Positions 1 to 8,277 of a stretch of 64,000 bases of DNA are shown here, piece by piece. This DNA is from Bradyrhizobium murdochi (GTDB taxonomy: Bacteria > Pseudomonadota > Alphaproteobacteria > Rhizobiales > Xanthobacteraceae). The stretch spans positions 970,243-1,034,242 of the forward strand of contig NZ_AXAU01000001.1 of assembly GCF_000472965.1 (NCBI RefSeq). Reading direction: 5' to 3'. Within the stretch, counting starts at the first letter, position 1. Each line of letters opens with the position of its first letter. Position numbers and translations under genes: made by a program. Below the pieces are notes generated by a model that did no database searches, was not told the origin of the DNA, and worked only from the letters and a program-made list of their open reading frames with translations.

Positions 1-316
1 TGGTACGTGAGAGCGTGGCCGGGGCCTCATGGACCGGAGCACCGGCGCCGCGCAGTCGCGCCACCTCCTTGCGGTGGATCCCCGTGAGCAGGCTGACGCG
101 GCTGTCGGTCTGCTCCTTGCCCCCCAGCGCGAAGTCGTGCTCGGCGACGTTGACAAAGAGCTCACGCAACAACTGCACCAGTGCCGGAAATGTCATGCCG
201 CTGCGGATGCAAAGCCGGACCAGGGGACGCAACAGCCGCGCCAGCGGCGCATGCAACTTCGACGCGGCGTTCGGCTGATGCGAGGCCGGCTTCGAATCCC
301 GGGGCTTGGCGTTCAT
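1..316 (-). CDS. DUF6502 family protein (5' part only; runs off the window)
   Basis: The reverse strand is open from an ATG at 316 to the window edge, giving 105 N-terminal residues. After a short basic leader comes a region reading 'CIRSGMTFPALVQLLRELFVNVAE', then 'DSRVSLLTGIHRKEVARLR'. This looks like a winged-helix-type segment, and I recognise it as the start of the DUF6502 family common in Bradyrhizobium and Burkholderia. The function of the family is not established. A perfect palindrome lies 25 bp upstream of the start. The 3' end is outside the window, so domain completeness cannot be judged. A plus-strand frame over the same bases is arginine- and serine-rich and is treated as a shadow. 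Confidence 0.7.
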   Translation of the reverse strand, partial: MNAKPRDSKPASHQPNAASKLHAPLARLLRPLVRLCIRSGMTFPALVQLLRELFVNVAEHDFALGGKEQTDSRVSLLTGIHRKEVARLRGAGAPVHEAPATLSRT

Positions 317-340
317 GGTGAAATCGTACCGGCCTTCGGC

Positions 341-357
341 GTGGGATACAATCCCAC
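341..357. promoter_or_regulatory. perfect palindrome upstream of the DUF6502 gene
   Basis: GTGGGAT-ACA-ATCCCAC: 7-bp arms with a 3-bp centre, 25 bp upstream of the ATG at 316 and in the divergent gap before the small gene at 426. Position and symmetry suit a dimeric repressor. No cognate regulator is identifiable, although the DUF6502 protein itself looks DNA-binding. Confidence 0.4.
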
Positions 358-425
358 CTTTCGATTGACGTGTGAATTTTTCCCACATATCAAGGAAGCA
401 TCAACAACCACGGGGAGATCGACGC

Positions 426-581
426 ATGTCTCGCCTTTCGCTCCAAGTGCTCGCCTCCGCCACCGGAAATGTTCTAACCGAGCGCGACAGGCGCGCAGCC
501 GTCGTGCCGGCGCTGCTGTGCGGCGTGATCTTCCTCGCCGGATTGGCGCCGTCGTTCGTCATCGCGCTGCTCGCCGGCTGA
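426..581 (+). CDS. small single-span membrane protein, 51 aa
   Basis: The ATG at 426 is preceded by GGGGAG about 8 nt upstream. The product starts 'MSRLSLQVLASATGN', followed by a short charged stretch (LTERDRR) and one hydrophobic helix (about residues 27-49) ending in LLAG. The function is unknown. A longer in-frame extension to 372 exists but lacks a comparable ribosome site. Size and composition resemble short orphan membrane peptides often left unannotated. Expression is unproven. Confidence 0.4.
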   Translation: MSRLSLQVLASATGNVLTERDRRAAVVPALLCGVIFLAGLAPSFVIALLAG

Positions 582-637
582 CAGGCTCCCGACACTTGCG
601 CGACGGCGGATCAACCAACGGTGATCGGTATAATTCT

Positions 638-1087
638 ATGCGGTTCGACTTGTGGCTAGCGGATGCGTGCAGGACTGCGGATGTCTGCTATGACGACTTC
701 ATCCTGACGATCGCTATCGGCGGTTATCCCTGCCTGCCGGGCGCTGCCCCCGGCTCTCCCCGCACGTTCGACGAAACCGATCTGCTTACGCTCTACGTCT
801 ACGGTCGGCTGCTTGCCTTTGGTTTCGACGTCTTGCACGCCGGCGAATATGCCGGCCGCGTGCATTGCGAGCTGAGAGTGAACGCCGACGCGACGTCCAT
901 CGCTATCGTCCTGACGCCGCACGGAGGCAAGCGTGTTGTGGTGGAGCGCAAAACACGTACGCAATCGCCGCCGGCGCGGCCCGAGAAGATCGAGTTCAAC
1001 ATCTCCGCGATTCGGAAATTCCTGAACAGACGGGTCGAACGCCACTGCGAAGAGCAAAACTGTGAGGAGCAAACCCGGAACCCATAG
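638..1087 (+). CDS. hypothetical protein, 149 aa
   Basis: The frame is open from ATG 638 to TAG 1087. The N-terminal half is moderately hydrophobic and acidic (FDLWLADACRTADVCYDDFIL). The C-terminal half reads like a small alpha/beta domain ending in a helix (KIEFNISAIRKFLNRRVERH). No family recognised. The tail (EEQNCEEQTRNP) contains an imperfect GAGCAAA duplication in the DNA at about 1052-1075. A reverse-strand frame over most of the same stretch is also open, so the coding strand is not certain. The start is chosen as the first ATG giving a sensible protein, and there is no strong ribosome site. Confidence 0.35.
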   Translation: MRFDLWLADACRTADVCYDDFILTIAIGGYPCLPGAAPGSPRTFDETDLLTLYVYGRLLAFGFDVLHAGEYAGRVHCELRVNADATSIAIVLTPHGGKRVVVERKTRTQSPPARPEKIEFNISAIRKFLNRRVERHCEEQNCEEQTRNP

Positions 1088-1131
1088 CTGTCCGTGATCC
1101 CCGCAAACCAGGCCGCCGCGGCGTCCGTCGG

Positions 1132-1366
1132 TGCTTCACATCTTCAAGGACTATTACCCCCGATTTGTTGGCATGGATCGGGCTTGTCGTCGTCGTTCAA
1201 AGCGTCGTCAGCTCAGTTCTGAATTTGCATCTGTTCGATTTTCCACGAAGGCTGGATCTACGTGCTGGGCGTCGGCATCGCCGGCGGCATATCGCTGCGT
1301 GCCGCTCAGCGCCGCCCGGCGGGGGCGATGCCGTCTACCCGCAGAAGTTTTTGCGCGCGGGCGTAA
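1132..1366 (+). pseudogene. frameshifted small membrane-protein relic
   Basis: Frame 1 encodes 'ITPDLLAWIGLVVVVQSVV', continuing 'SSVLNLHLFDF' up to about 1242. Skipping one base (C at 1243/1244) lets frame 2 continue as 'HEGWIYVLGVGIAGGISLR' to a TAA at 1364-1366. The two halves form one coherent product: a hydrophobic helix, a short polar link and a glycine-rich second helix. I therefore read it as one small inner-membrane protein broken by a +1 insertion. No clear start codon with a ribosome site is visible. A sequencing error at 1243 would restore the frame equally well. The remainder of the 1088-1606 interval shows nothing convincing. Confidence 0.4.
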
Positions 1367-1606
1367 GATTCAGCTCAGGTTAGCATCGGGCCGTCAGAAC
1401 TGGCGGCTCGCCTGTGGATCGCGTGCGGGATACTCGCCCTATTCGCCGTTCTATAGTCACATAAAACGGAACCGGCGTATGCCCGCGTCGGATTTTTTTT
1501 GGCACCGTGTCGGATCGCATGGAGGCCGGGCGTCCTTGTGGCATAGACTGAGCTAACCCAAGCAAATCCCGCGATACACCGCGCTCAGTATTGGAGAAAC
1601 AACGTC

Positions 1607-2056
1607 ATGTCCCAAGGCAATACCGTTCGTTTGCATCGTGTCCTCGCCACCAAGCCGGAGAAGGTTTTTCGCGCCTTTCTTGATGCGGATGCCATGGCCA
1701 AGTGGCTGCCGCCCTACGGCTTCACCTGCAAGGTCCACCAATTCGAGGCAAAGGTTGGCGGCACGTTCAGGATGTCGTTCACGAATTTCACCACGAACAA
1801 CGGCCATTCGTTCGGCGGCGAATATCTGGAGATCGTGCCCAACGAGCGTATCCGCTACACTGATCGTTTCGACGATCCCAATTTGCCCGGCGTTATGGAG
1901 GTCACGGTGACGCTGAAAGCGGTTTCGGTCGGAACCGAGATCAACATCGAACAGAAAAACGTGCCGACGGTGATCCCGGTCGAAGCCTGCTATCTCGGCT
2001 GGCAACAGTCGCTTGCCCAGCTCGCGTTGCTCGTGGAGCCGGATATTCAGGAATAG
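1607..2056 (+). CDS. SRPBCC family protein (AHSA1-like), 149 aa
   Basis: The length and pattern match the START/AHSA1 superfamily. There is an N-terminal 'VLATKPEKVFRAFLDADAM' helix-strand, then 'WLPPYGFTCKVHQFEAKVGG', a central 'GGEYLEIVPNERIRYTDRFD', and a C-terminal amphipathic helix beginning around 'GWQQSLAQLALLVE'. Members bind hydrophobic ligands or act as small stress-related proteins, and the actual ligand is unknown. A good ribosome site (TTGGAGAAAC) precedes the ATG. The gene stands alone and is followed at once by a strong hairpin. Confidence 0.85.
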   Translation: MSQGNTVRLHRVLATKPEKVFRAFLDADAMAKWLPPYGFTCKVHQFEAKVGGTFRMSFTNFTTNNGHSFGGEYLEIVPNERIRYTDRFDDPNLPGVMEVTVTLKAVSVGTEINIEQKNVPTVIPVEACYLGWQQSLAQLALLVEPDIQE

Positions 2057-2070
2057 TGACGGTCGGGGAG

Positions 2071-2091
2071 AGGCACCACGCTGTGGTGCCT
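2071..2091 (+). terminator. hairpin after the SRPBCC gene
   Basis: AGGCACCAC-GCT-GTGGTGCCT: 9-bp perfect arms and a 3-nt loop, 14 bp past the stop codon at 2056. Only a weak T-rich tail (TTATCCT) follows, so it may act as a 3'-end stabiliser as much as an intrinsic terminator. Confidence 0.55.
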
Positions 2092-2092
2092 T

Positions 2093-2142
2093 ATCCTCTA
2101 CTGCCCAACCTCGCCGGATCCTCTACTGCCAAACCTCGCCGG
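2093..2142. repeat. two tandem 25-bp direct repeats
   Basis: Unit 1 (2093-2117) and unit 2 (2118-2142) share 24 of 25 bases, begin ATCCTCTACTGC and end AACCTCGCCGG. They abut with no spacer. A degenerate third partial copy (CCATACCTCGCCG) occurs at about 2164-2177. They lie between the SRPBCC hairpin and the carbamoyltransferase start. Confidence 0.7.
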
Positions 2143-2277
2143 TATGATGTCGCCGAATACTTCCCATACCTCGCCGTTGTCTCGCCAGCCGCTTCAGCGC
2201 TTGCAAGCACACGCTATTCCGTATGACGAAACGGCATTGTTGCCCGGCGCCAATTGTGGTTGATGCGGGCTGCAGGC

Positions 2278-4488
2278 ATGACCTTGCGCGATGGCGAGGC
2301 CCAGAGGTTGGACGAAGGCTTGAAACCGAACACACGAATTGGTCCGCGACACCCAAAACTCGCGGCGGGTGGATTTCGCTTTGCGCGCTGGCTCGCTGCA
2401 AAAACCATGGGCGCTGCCGGTTTCCATCAACTCGGCTCGGAATTCGCCGATGCGCGGATCGCACACGTTCGCGACAAACTCGCGCAGGGCGAAACGGTGT
2501 ATCTCGCAGGTTTCGGCGCGCCCGGCACGCACAATTCAGGTCTGGCGCTGGTCGAAGTGACACGGGCGGATGGGCCACGGCTGATCGTCAACAACGAGGA
2601 AGAACGCTTTTCCGGCAACAAGCACACCACCGAATATCCGAAGCTGTCGATCGACGCGGCGGTGGCGACGCTGCGCGACATGGGCCGCGACATCGGCGAC
2701 ATCGATGCCTGGCTCACAAGTTGGAATTACCCGACGCTCGCCGGCACGCTGGCCCGCTCGGTGCTCGAGGAACTACCGCAGAGCATAAAACTCCTGCGCA
2801 CCACCGAGGCCGCAGGCTTCGACGGCCGCCGCCTCGACCAGATGACGCGGACGCCAAAAATCCTCGCCCGCCAGCTCGGGCTTGCCGAGCGCGTGCCATT
2901 GATCTGCCTGCCGCATCACGACAACCATGCATGGTTTTCCTACGCTGCCTCGCCATTCGCCGACGATGGCGCGCCAACCGCGATTGCGGTGCTCGACGGC
3001 ACCGGCGACCAAGGCTCGATCTCGCTCTATGTAGTCGAGAACGGCGCAATGCGCCGGCTCTACTGCAACGACAGCATGTTCGATTCACTCGGCGCATTCT
3101 ATAGCGTGATCTCGTCGACACAGGGCGGCTGGACCTGGCTGTCCAGCGAGGGCCGCTACATGGGCGCTGCCGCCTGGGGCGATATGGACCGCGGCAGCAA
3201 TCCTTATTACGCGCGGCTGCGCGACGTTCTGCATTTTGGCGCGAACGGCGACATCAGGCTCAATCGCGCGCTGGCCAACTGGTATTGCGACCCGTTCGAC
3301 CATCCCTACAAGGAACCACTCACCAAAATTCTCGGCGAACCGCTTAAGCCGGACCAGCTCTGGAATCCGGATGCGGTGCTGCGTGTCGAGGACATCCACC
3401 ACCGTCCCGATACCAAAGATCGTCTCGACAAGGCGGCCGCGACGCAACTGGTGTTCGAGGACGCCATGATCCACGTCGTCGATCATTTGTTGCGCACGAC
3501 GGGGGCCAACCGGCTGGTGCTGACCGGCGGCGTCGCGCTGAACGCGGTCGGCAATATGCGGCTGCTCGAACATTTCAATGAAGGGTGGTTTGCGAGCGCG
3601 CAGCAGCGCAATGCGCGGCTGCATCTGTGGGTGCCGCCGGTGCCCGGCGACCCCGGCGTCACCATCGGTGCCGCCTGGCTGTTCGCGCATCTGGCCGGCG
3701 CCCCGCGCGGCGCGCCGATGACGCACGCCTTCTATTGCGGCACGCCGCCCTCGCAAGGCGATATCGTCCATGCGGTCGCGGCCGACGACATCTCCTCACA
3801 AAGGATCGGCGATATCTCCACGCCTGAAGGCCTTGAAGCGATCGCCGATCTGATGGCATTCATGGTCGCCCAAAACGGCGTGATCGCGCTGTATCAGGGC
3901 GCGGCCGAGACCGGTCCCCGTGCGCTCGGCCATCGCTCGATCCTCGCCAATCCCTGCGATCCGGCGGTGCGCGAACTGCTCAACGCGCGCGTTAAATACC
4001 GCGAGGCCATTCGCCCGCTGGCGCCGATGGCGACACTGGAGACGGCGAAAGAATATTTCGAACTGCTGCCCGGCGCTGCGGATGCCGACTACAACGCCTA
4101 CAATTACATGGTGCTGACGGCGCATTCGAAGCCGCATGCGCGCGAAAAAATCCCGGCTGTCATTCACGCCGACGGCACCGGCCGCATCCAGATCGTGCGC
4201 GCCGGCGACGATCCCCTCACCTATGCATACTTAAAGGCGCTCGGCCGCCACATCGGCGTCGAACTGTCCGTCAACACCTCCTTCAATGTCGCAGGCCCGA
4301 TCGCGCAGACGCCGCAGCAGGCGATCGATACGCTGCGCCGTTCCAAGGGGCTCGACGTGGTGCTGTTGGTGGCCGGCGACGGCACGGTCACCGCAGCCTG
4401 GCACGGCGGCGAGCGCGACAGCGGAAGGTTCAGAAACTGGATTGCCGACTGGAAGACGACATCGGCTTCCAGCCAGCCTACGCGATAA
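2278..4488 (+). CDS. carbamoyltransferase, NodU/CmcH/TobZ family
   Basis: About 736 aa from ATG 2278. Enzymes of this family move the carbamoyl group of carbamoyl phosphate, via an adenylate, onto a hydroxyl or amine of a sugar, antibiotic or Nod factor. Visible signatures: an N-terminal 'YLAGFGAPGTHNSG' with 'NNEEERFSGNKH', the metal-binding HHDNHAW at about residues 213-219, and 'VLDGTGDQGS' (Kae1-like half). In the C-terminal YrdC-like half there are 'GPRALGHRSI' (about 546) and 'NTSFN' (about 666). Earlier starts at TTG 2254 or ATG 2263 are possible, and no ribosome site decides between them. The gene stands alone, without nod, hyp or glycan genes nearby, so the acceptor is unknown. Confidence 0.85.
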   Translation: MTLRDGEAQRLDEGLKPNTRIGPRHPKLAAGGFRFARWLAAKTMGAAGFHQLGSEFADARIAHVRDKLAQGETVYLAGFGAPGTHNSGLALVEVTRADGPRLIVNNEEERFSGNKHTTEYPKLSIDAAVATLRDMGRDIGDIDAWLTSWNYPTLAGTLARSVLEELPQSIKLLRTTEAAGFDGRRLDQMTRTPKILARQLGLAERVPLICLPHHDNHAWFSYAASPFADDGAPTAIAVLDGTGDQGSISLYVVENGAMRRLYCNDSMFDSLGAFYSVISSTQGGWTWLSSEGRYMGAAAWGDMDRGSNPYYARLRDVLHFGANGDIRLNRALANWYCDPFDHPYKEPLTKILGEPLKPDQLWNPDAVLRVEDIHHRPDTKDRLDKAAATQLVFEDAMIHVVDHLLRTTGANRLVLTGGVALNAVGNMRLLEHFNEGWFASAQQRNARLHLWVPPVPGDPGVTIGAAWLFAHLAGAPRGAPMTHAFYCGTPPSQGDIVHAVAADDISSQRIGDISTPEGLEAIADLMAFMVAQNGVIALYQGAAETGPRALGHRSILANPCDPAVRELLNARVKYREAIRPLAPMATLETAKEYFELLPGAADADYNAYNYMVLTAHSKPHAREKIPAVIHADGTGRIQIVRAGDDPLTYAYLKALGRHIGVELSVNTSFNVAGPIAQTPQQAIDTLRRSKGLDVVLLVAGDGTVTAAWHGGERDSGRFRNWIADWKTTSASSQPTR

Positions 4489-4523
4489 TTCGCTTCTTCC
4501 CTGATATCGGGCGATCCGCCGGT

Positions 4524-5018
4524 TCAGAGATCGACGCGTTCGCTCGCAACCGCCTTGCGTTCCGCCATGTTGAACCGGCCGCTATAGATCGGGCGCTCAC
4601 CGGTCGTCGGACCGGGATACTGGACGATGAATATCTCGCCGCCCGTTTCGGTGCGGAATTCACCCTCGAAGTGCGGGTCGGGATGGAACAGCACCGTTCC
4701 CGGACCATGCAGCGTTCCGTCGATTGAAAACTCGCCTTTCAGGATATGCCAGACCTGTGCGAAGCCATGATAGTGCTCGGGGTGATAGGCGCCGGGTTCA
4801 AGCCGCAGAATACCCGCGTTCGGTTCGGTCGGGCGTTCCGGTCGCGGATGAAAAAGCATTTTGCCTGTCTCGCCCGGCCACCGGATCGTCTCCCATTCGA
4901 CTTCGTCGAAATGACGCGTCTCGTAGGGTTTGTGATCCTTTCGCGACGCTTCGCGCGCGGTCGTCAATTCCGCATTTGCGGCCGCCGTATCGGGAATCTC
5001 CTTGCTGACAGCACTCAT
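4524..5018 (-). CDS. single-domain cupin protein, 164 aa
   Basis: The cupin core occupies residues about 60-135, with motif 1 'EPGAYHPEHYHGFAQVWHILKGEFSIDG' and motif 2 'GTVLFHPDPHFEGEF'. The HxH and later His residues suit a metal site. The ATG at 5018 overlaps the stop of the upstream regulator gene by 4 bp (ATGA), and AGGGAGAG gives a strong ribosome site, so the two are probably translationally coupled. Cupins paired with a cupin-bearing regulator often handle or sense the same small molecule. The substrate is unknown. Confidence 0.8.
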   Translation of the reverse strand: MSAVSKEIPDTAAANAELTTAREASRKDHKPYETRHFDEVEWETIRWPGETGKMLFHPRPERPTEPNAGILRLEPGAYHPEHYHGFAQVWHILKGEFSIDGTLHGPGTVLFHPDPHFEGEFRTETGGEIFIVQYPGPTTGERPIYSGRFNMAERKAVASERVDL

Positions 5019-5698
5019 TTTGCTCTCCCTTTTGCTGTGCTTTCTCGTTCGCTTTTCCTGCCCGCAATATTGCTCCACCACTCAACCGCGATGGCCGACT
5101 GATTTTCGATTGATGTCACCATGAGAAGGCGCGCACTGCCCGACTCCCGCGCCCACGCCATATGCGGTACGTCTGAGCGCAAATGAATCGAATCGCCGCA
5201 CTCCAGCGCGATGGTTTCGTCGCCCACCTGAAATTCGACACTGCCTTCGAGGACGAAGCACATTTCTTCGCCGGGATGCGCGACCAGCGTCGGCTTTCGC
5301 GGTTTTGCCGACAATTCGAGCAGGAAAGTTTCCAGCCGCTGCTCGCCCACGCCTGAAGCGAGTTTGCGCCAGGCATAGTTTGCGTCAGCGCTCTTCGAAG
5401 GAACGGCATCGATTGACCGCACCACGCGATACGCGCGCGTCCGGTCCTCTCCTTCGATGTCGGCAAACAATTCGGCTGGCGGCAACTGAAGGACGCCGGC
5501 AATTTCCAAGAGATTGCCGATCGAACACGCGATGAGTCCGCGCTCGATCCGCGAGAGAAATGTCACTGACAGACCGACCATTCCGGCGAGTTCATCGAGC
5601 GTCAGGCCGCGCGCCGAACGGGCCCTGCGAATGACGGCTCCAATTGCGGCAAGGCGCGCCGCCTCGCGGGCGCGCCGGCCGGCTTCTGCCGAAACCAC
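5015..5698 (-). CDS. XRE-family transcriptional regulator with C-terminal cupin domain
   Basis: 227 aa. An HTH_3 domain covers residues about 17-72 (ARGLTLDELAGMVGLSVTFLSRIERG). A linker follows, then a cupin_2 domain at about 145-215 (HPGEEMCFVLEGSVEFQVGD). The architecture is that of the XRE-cupin regulators (PuuR and SutR type), where the cupin binds the effector. The start is a GTG at 5698 with GGAGGG about 6 nt upstream, and no internal ATG would retain the HTH. Twin palindromes just upstream (5712-5749) suggest autoregulation. It overlaps the downstream cupin gene by ATGA. Confidence 0.85.
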   Translation of the reverse strand: MVSAEAGRRAREAARLAAIGAVIRRARSARGLTLDELAGMVGLSVTFLSRIERGLIACSIGNLLEIAGVLQLPPAELFADIEGEDRTRAYRVVRSIDAVPSKSADANYAWRKLASGVGEQRLETFLLELSAKPRKPTLVAHPGEEMCFVLEGSVEFQVGDETIALECGDSIHLRSDVPHMAWARESGSARLLMVTSIENQSAIAVEWWSNIAGRKSERESTAKGRAK

Positions 5699-5711
5699 GC
5701 TGACCCTCCGG

Positions 5712-5749
5712 TTTGCTTATATGGCAAATCGTATTGCTATATAGGCAAA
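5712..5749. promoter_or_regulatory. tandem operator-like palindromes of the XRE-cupin operon
   Basis: TTTGC-N7-GCAAA at 5712-5728 and TTGC-N7-GCAA(A) at 5734-5749, with similar flanks (GCTTATATGGCAAAT and GCTATATAGGCAAAT). Their centres are 21 bp apart, two helical turns, and they lie 14-51 bp upstream of the GTG. The AT-rich cores (TATAT) may also supply the -10 region, so binding would block transcription. Confidence 0.55.
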
Positions 5750-5751
5750 TG

Positions 5752-6690
5752 TCAAGTTGGCTCGCGCCGCCTGGGGAAGCCAAATAAACGTTCGAGAAAC
5801 TTCAGCACGCGGCCGTCGATCAACAGCAGCGCGCTGCCGATCACCAGTGCGCCCGCGATTTCACGAGGCGAAATCTGCTCGCCGAGCACGAGCGAGCCGA
5901 GCAGGATAGCTGTGACCGGCACAAGCAGCGTCACCAGCATGACGTTGGTGGCGCCGGAGCGCCGCAGCACCTGGAAGAAAACGATATAGGCCAGCGCCGT
6001 GGACAAGCCGGCAAGACCAAGCACCGCGAACCATGTCACCGTATCAGGCATTGGCAATTGCCAGGGACGCTCGAAAATGCCGGCCACGACAGTCATCATC
6101 AGGCTCGAGGCCATTAATTGAAACGTGGCGGTGGAAAGCGGCGGCGAATCTGACAACGCGCGCCGCGCTATCAGCGCGGAGATGCCGTAGCTCAGCGCCG
6201 CCGCGAGACACAGCAGGACGCCGAGCCCCTGCCCGCTGGCAAAGCCCACTCCGCTGCCGCGAAGGATCACGACGCCGACAAGGCCTGTGATCACGCCGGC
6301 CACACGCCTGATGATGAGCTTTTCTTCGCCCGCCGCCGCCATCACCGCCACCGTGAACAGCGGCGTGGTGGCGTTGAGGATCGAAGCCAGCCCGCTCGGG
6401 ATGTACATCTGTCCGGTGACGATCAGCGAGAACGGCAGCACATTGTTGAACAAGGCGACGAGGAAGAACGGCCTCCAGCCCATCCACCCTTTCGGAAACG
6501 GCAGTCGCTGCGCGCAAAGCGCCGGCAGCAGGATCATGGCGGCCAGCAGCACGCGCAACAGCACGAGCGTGAACGGCGGCAGCTCGCGTAGCACCACGCC
6601 ATTGAAGAAGAACGACCCGCCCCACAGGATCGAGAGCAGGCCAAGCAGCGACCAGTCGCGGGCGTCGATCCGGTTGTCGTTGGCGGCCAT
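5752..6690 (-). CDS. EamA-type drug/metabolite transporter (DMT superfamily)
   Basis: 312 aa with about ten hydrophobic helices in two EamA repeats. Typical marks are 'LSILWGGSFFFNGVVLRELPP' at the first helix, the central 'GVVILRGSG', and 'EQISPREIAGALVIGSALLLIDGR' near the end. The family exports amino acids, metabolites or drugs, and the substrate is not predictable. It ends only 53 bp upstream of the XRE-cupin start on the same strand. The palindromes sit in that gap, so it is probably a separate transcription unit. Confidence 0.9.
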   Translation of the reverse strand: MAANDNRIDARDWSLLGLLSILWGGSFFFNGVVLRELPPFTLVLLRVLLAAMILLPALCAQRLPFPKGWMGWRPFFLVALFNNVLPFSLIVTGQMYIPSGLASILNATTPLFTVAVMAAAGEEKLIIRRVAGVITGLVGVVILRGSGVGFASGQGLGVLLCLAAALSYGISALIARRALSDSPPLSTATFQLMASSLMMTVVAGIFERPWQLPMPDTVTWFAVLGLAGLSTALAYIVFFQVLRRSGATNVMLVTLLVPVTAILLGSLVLGEQISPREIAGALVIGSALLLIDGRVLKFLERLFGFPRRREPT

Positions 6691-6774
6691 GGCGGTTCAA
6701 ATCGAGAAGACAGCCGGGTCTATTAAGTCGCGCTGGACTTTGCCACCCGATTCCCGAAGACGATTGTGCAGCGG

Positions 6775-6911
6775 CTATTTCGGCCGCGAGACGATCTCGA
6801 TCATCTTGCCTTCATCGCCGTCGGGCATCTGGGCCTTTGCCCAGCCAGACGGCTCGCGACGCCTCGTCGTCGGCGACCATGGCCGAGCCCGATGAAGCCG
6901 ACCTTTGCCAC
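6775..6911 (-). pseudogene. relic of a 6PGDH/HIBADH-type dehydrogenase (weak)
   Basis: Four bases downstream of the prfB stop, a GTG at 6911 opens 'VAKVGFIGLG', the classic start of 3-hydroxyisobutyrate dehydrogenase-type Rossmann proteins. In the next frame the sequence jumps to 'MVADDEASRAVWLG', which resembles a segment normally about 60 residues further on. A third frame ends '...GKMIEIVSRPK' at a TAG (6775-6777). The fragments suggest an internally deleted and frameshifted remnant. The match is short and from memory, so confidence is low. Confidence 0.3.
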
Positions 6912-6914
6912 CGG

Positions 6915-8046
<1,132 letters not shown>

Positions 8047-8173
8047 GGTCTCTTCTGTCTGCGGATGGAACCGCTACCGGATAGATGTTCAACGGGCCGG
8101 ATGTAGCGGCGTACGCCGCAAAGCGCAATCGGCTCAGGCCGGTGAATTCGGGTTTTGTTTGATGCCGGCGGGC

Positions 8174-8277
8174 TAGAGCCTTTTCGGTTCTGATTGAATC
8201 AGAACCGGGCTCTAGGTTTTTGTTTTGACGCGTTTTCTTGACGCGAACCGGTGTCCACTTCGCTGCAAAACGCTCTA
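8174..8277. repeat. TAGAGC-bounded dispersed element, copy 1
   Basis: A 104-bp element bounded by TAGAGC (8174-8179) and its complement GCTCTA (8272-8277). It contains a perfect hairpin, GGTTCTGATT-G-AATCAGAACC (8186-8206), flanked by TAGAGCC and GGCTCTA. A GC-rich segment (ACGCGTTTTCTTGACGCG, then CACTTCGCTGCAAAACG) follows. A diverged copy in opposite orientation lies at 20883-20976. The last bases overlap the stop codon of the PBP1A gene at 8275. The rest of the 8047-8274 gap shows no gene. Confidence 0.75.

Noticed and set aside
2093..2142. CRISPR-like array
   Set aside because: Only two adjoining units without spacers; a plain tandem repeat.
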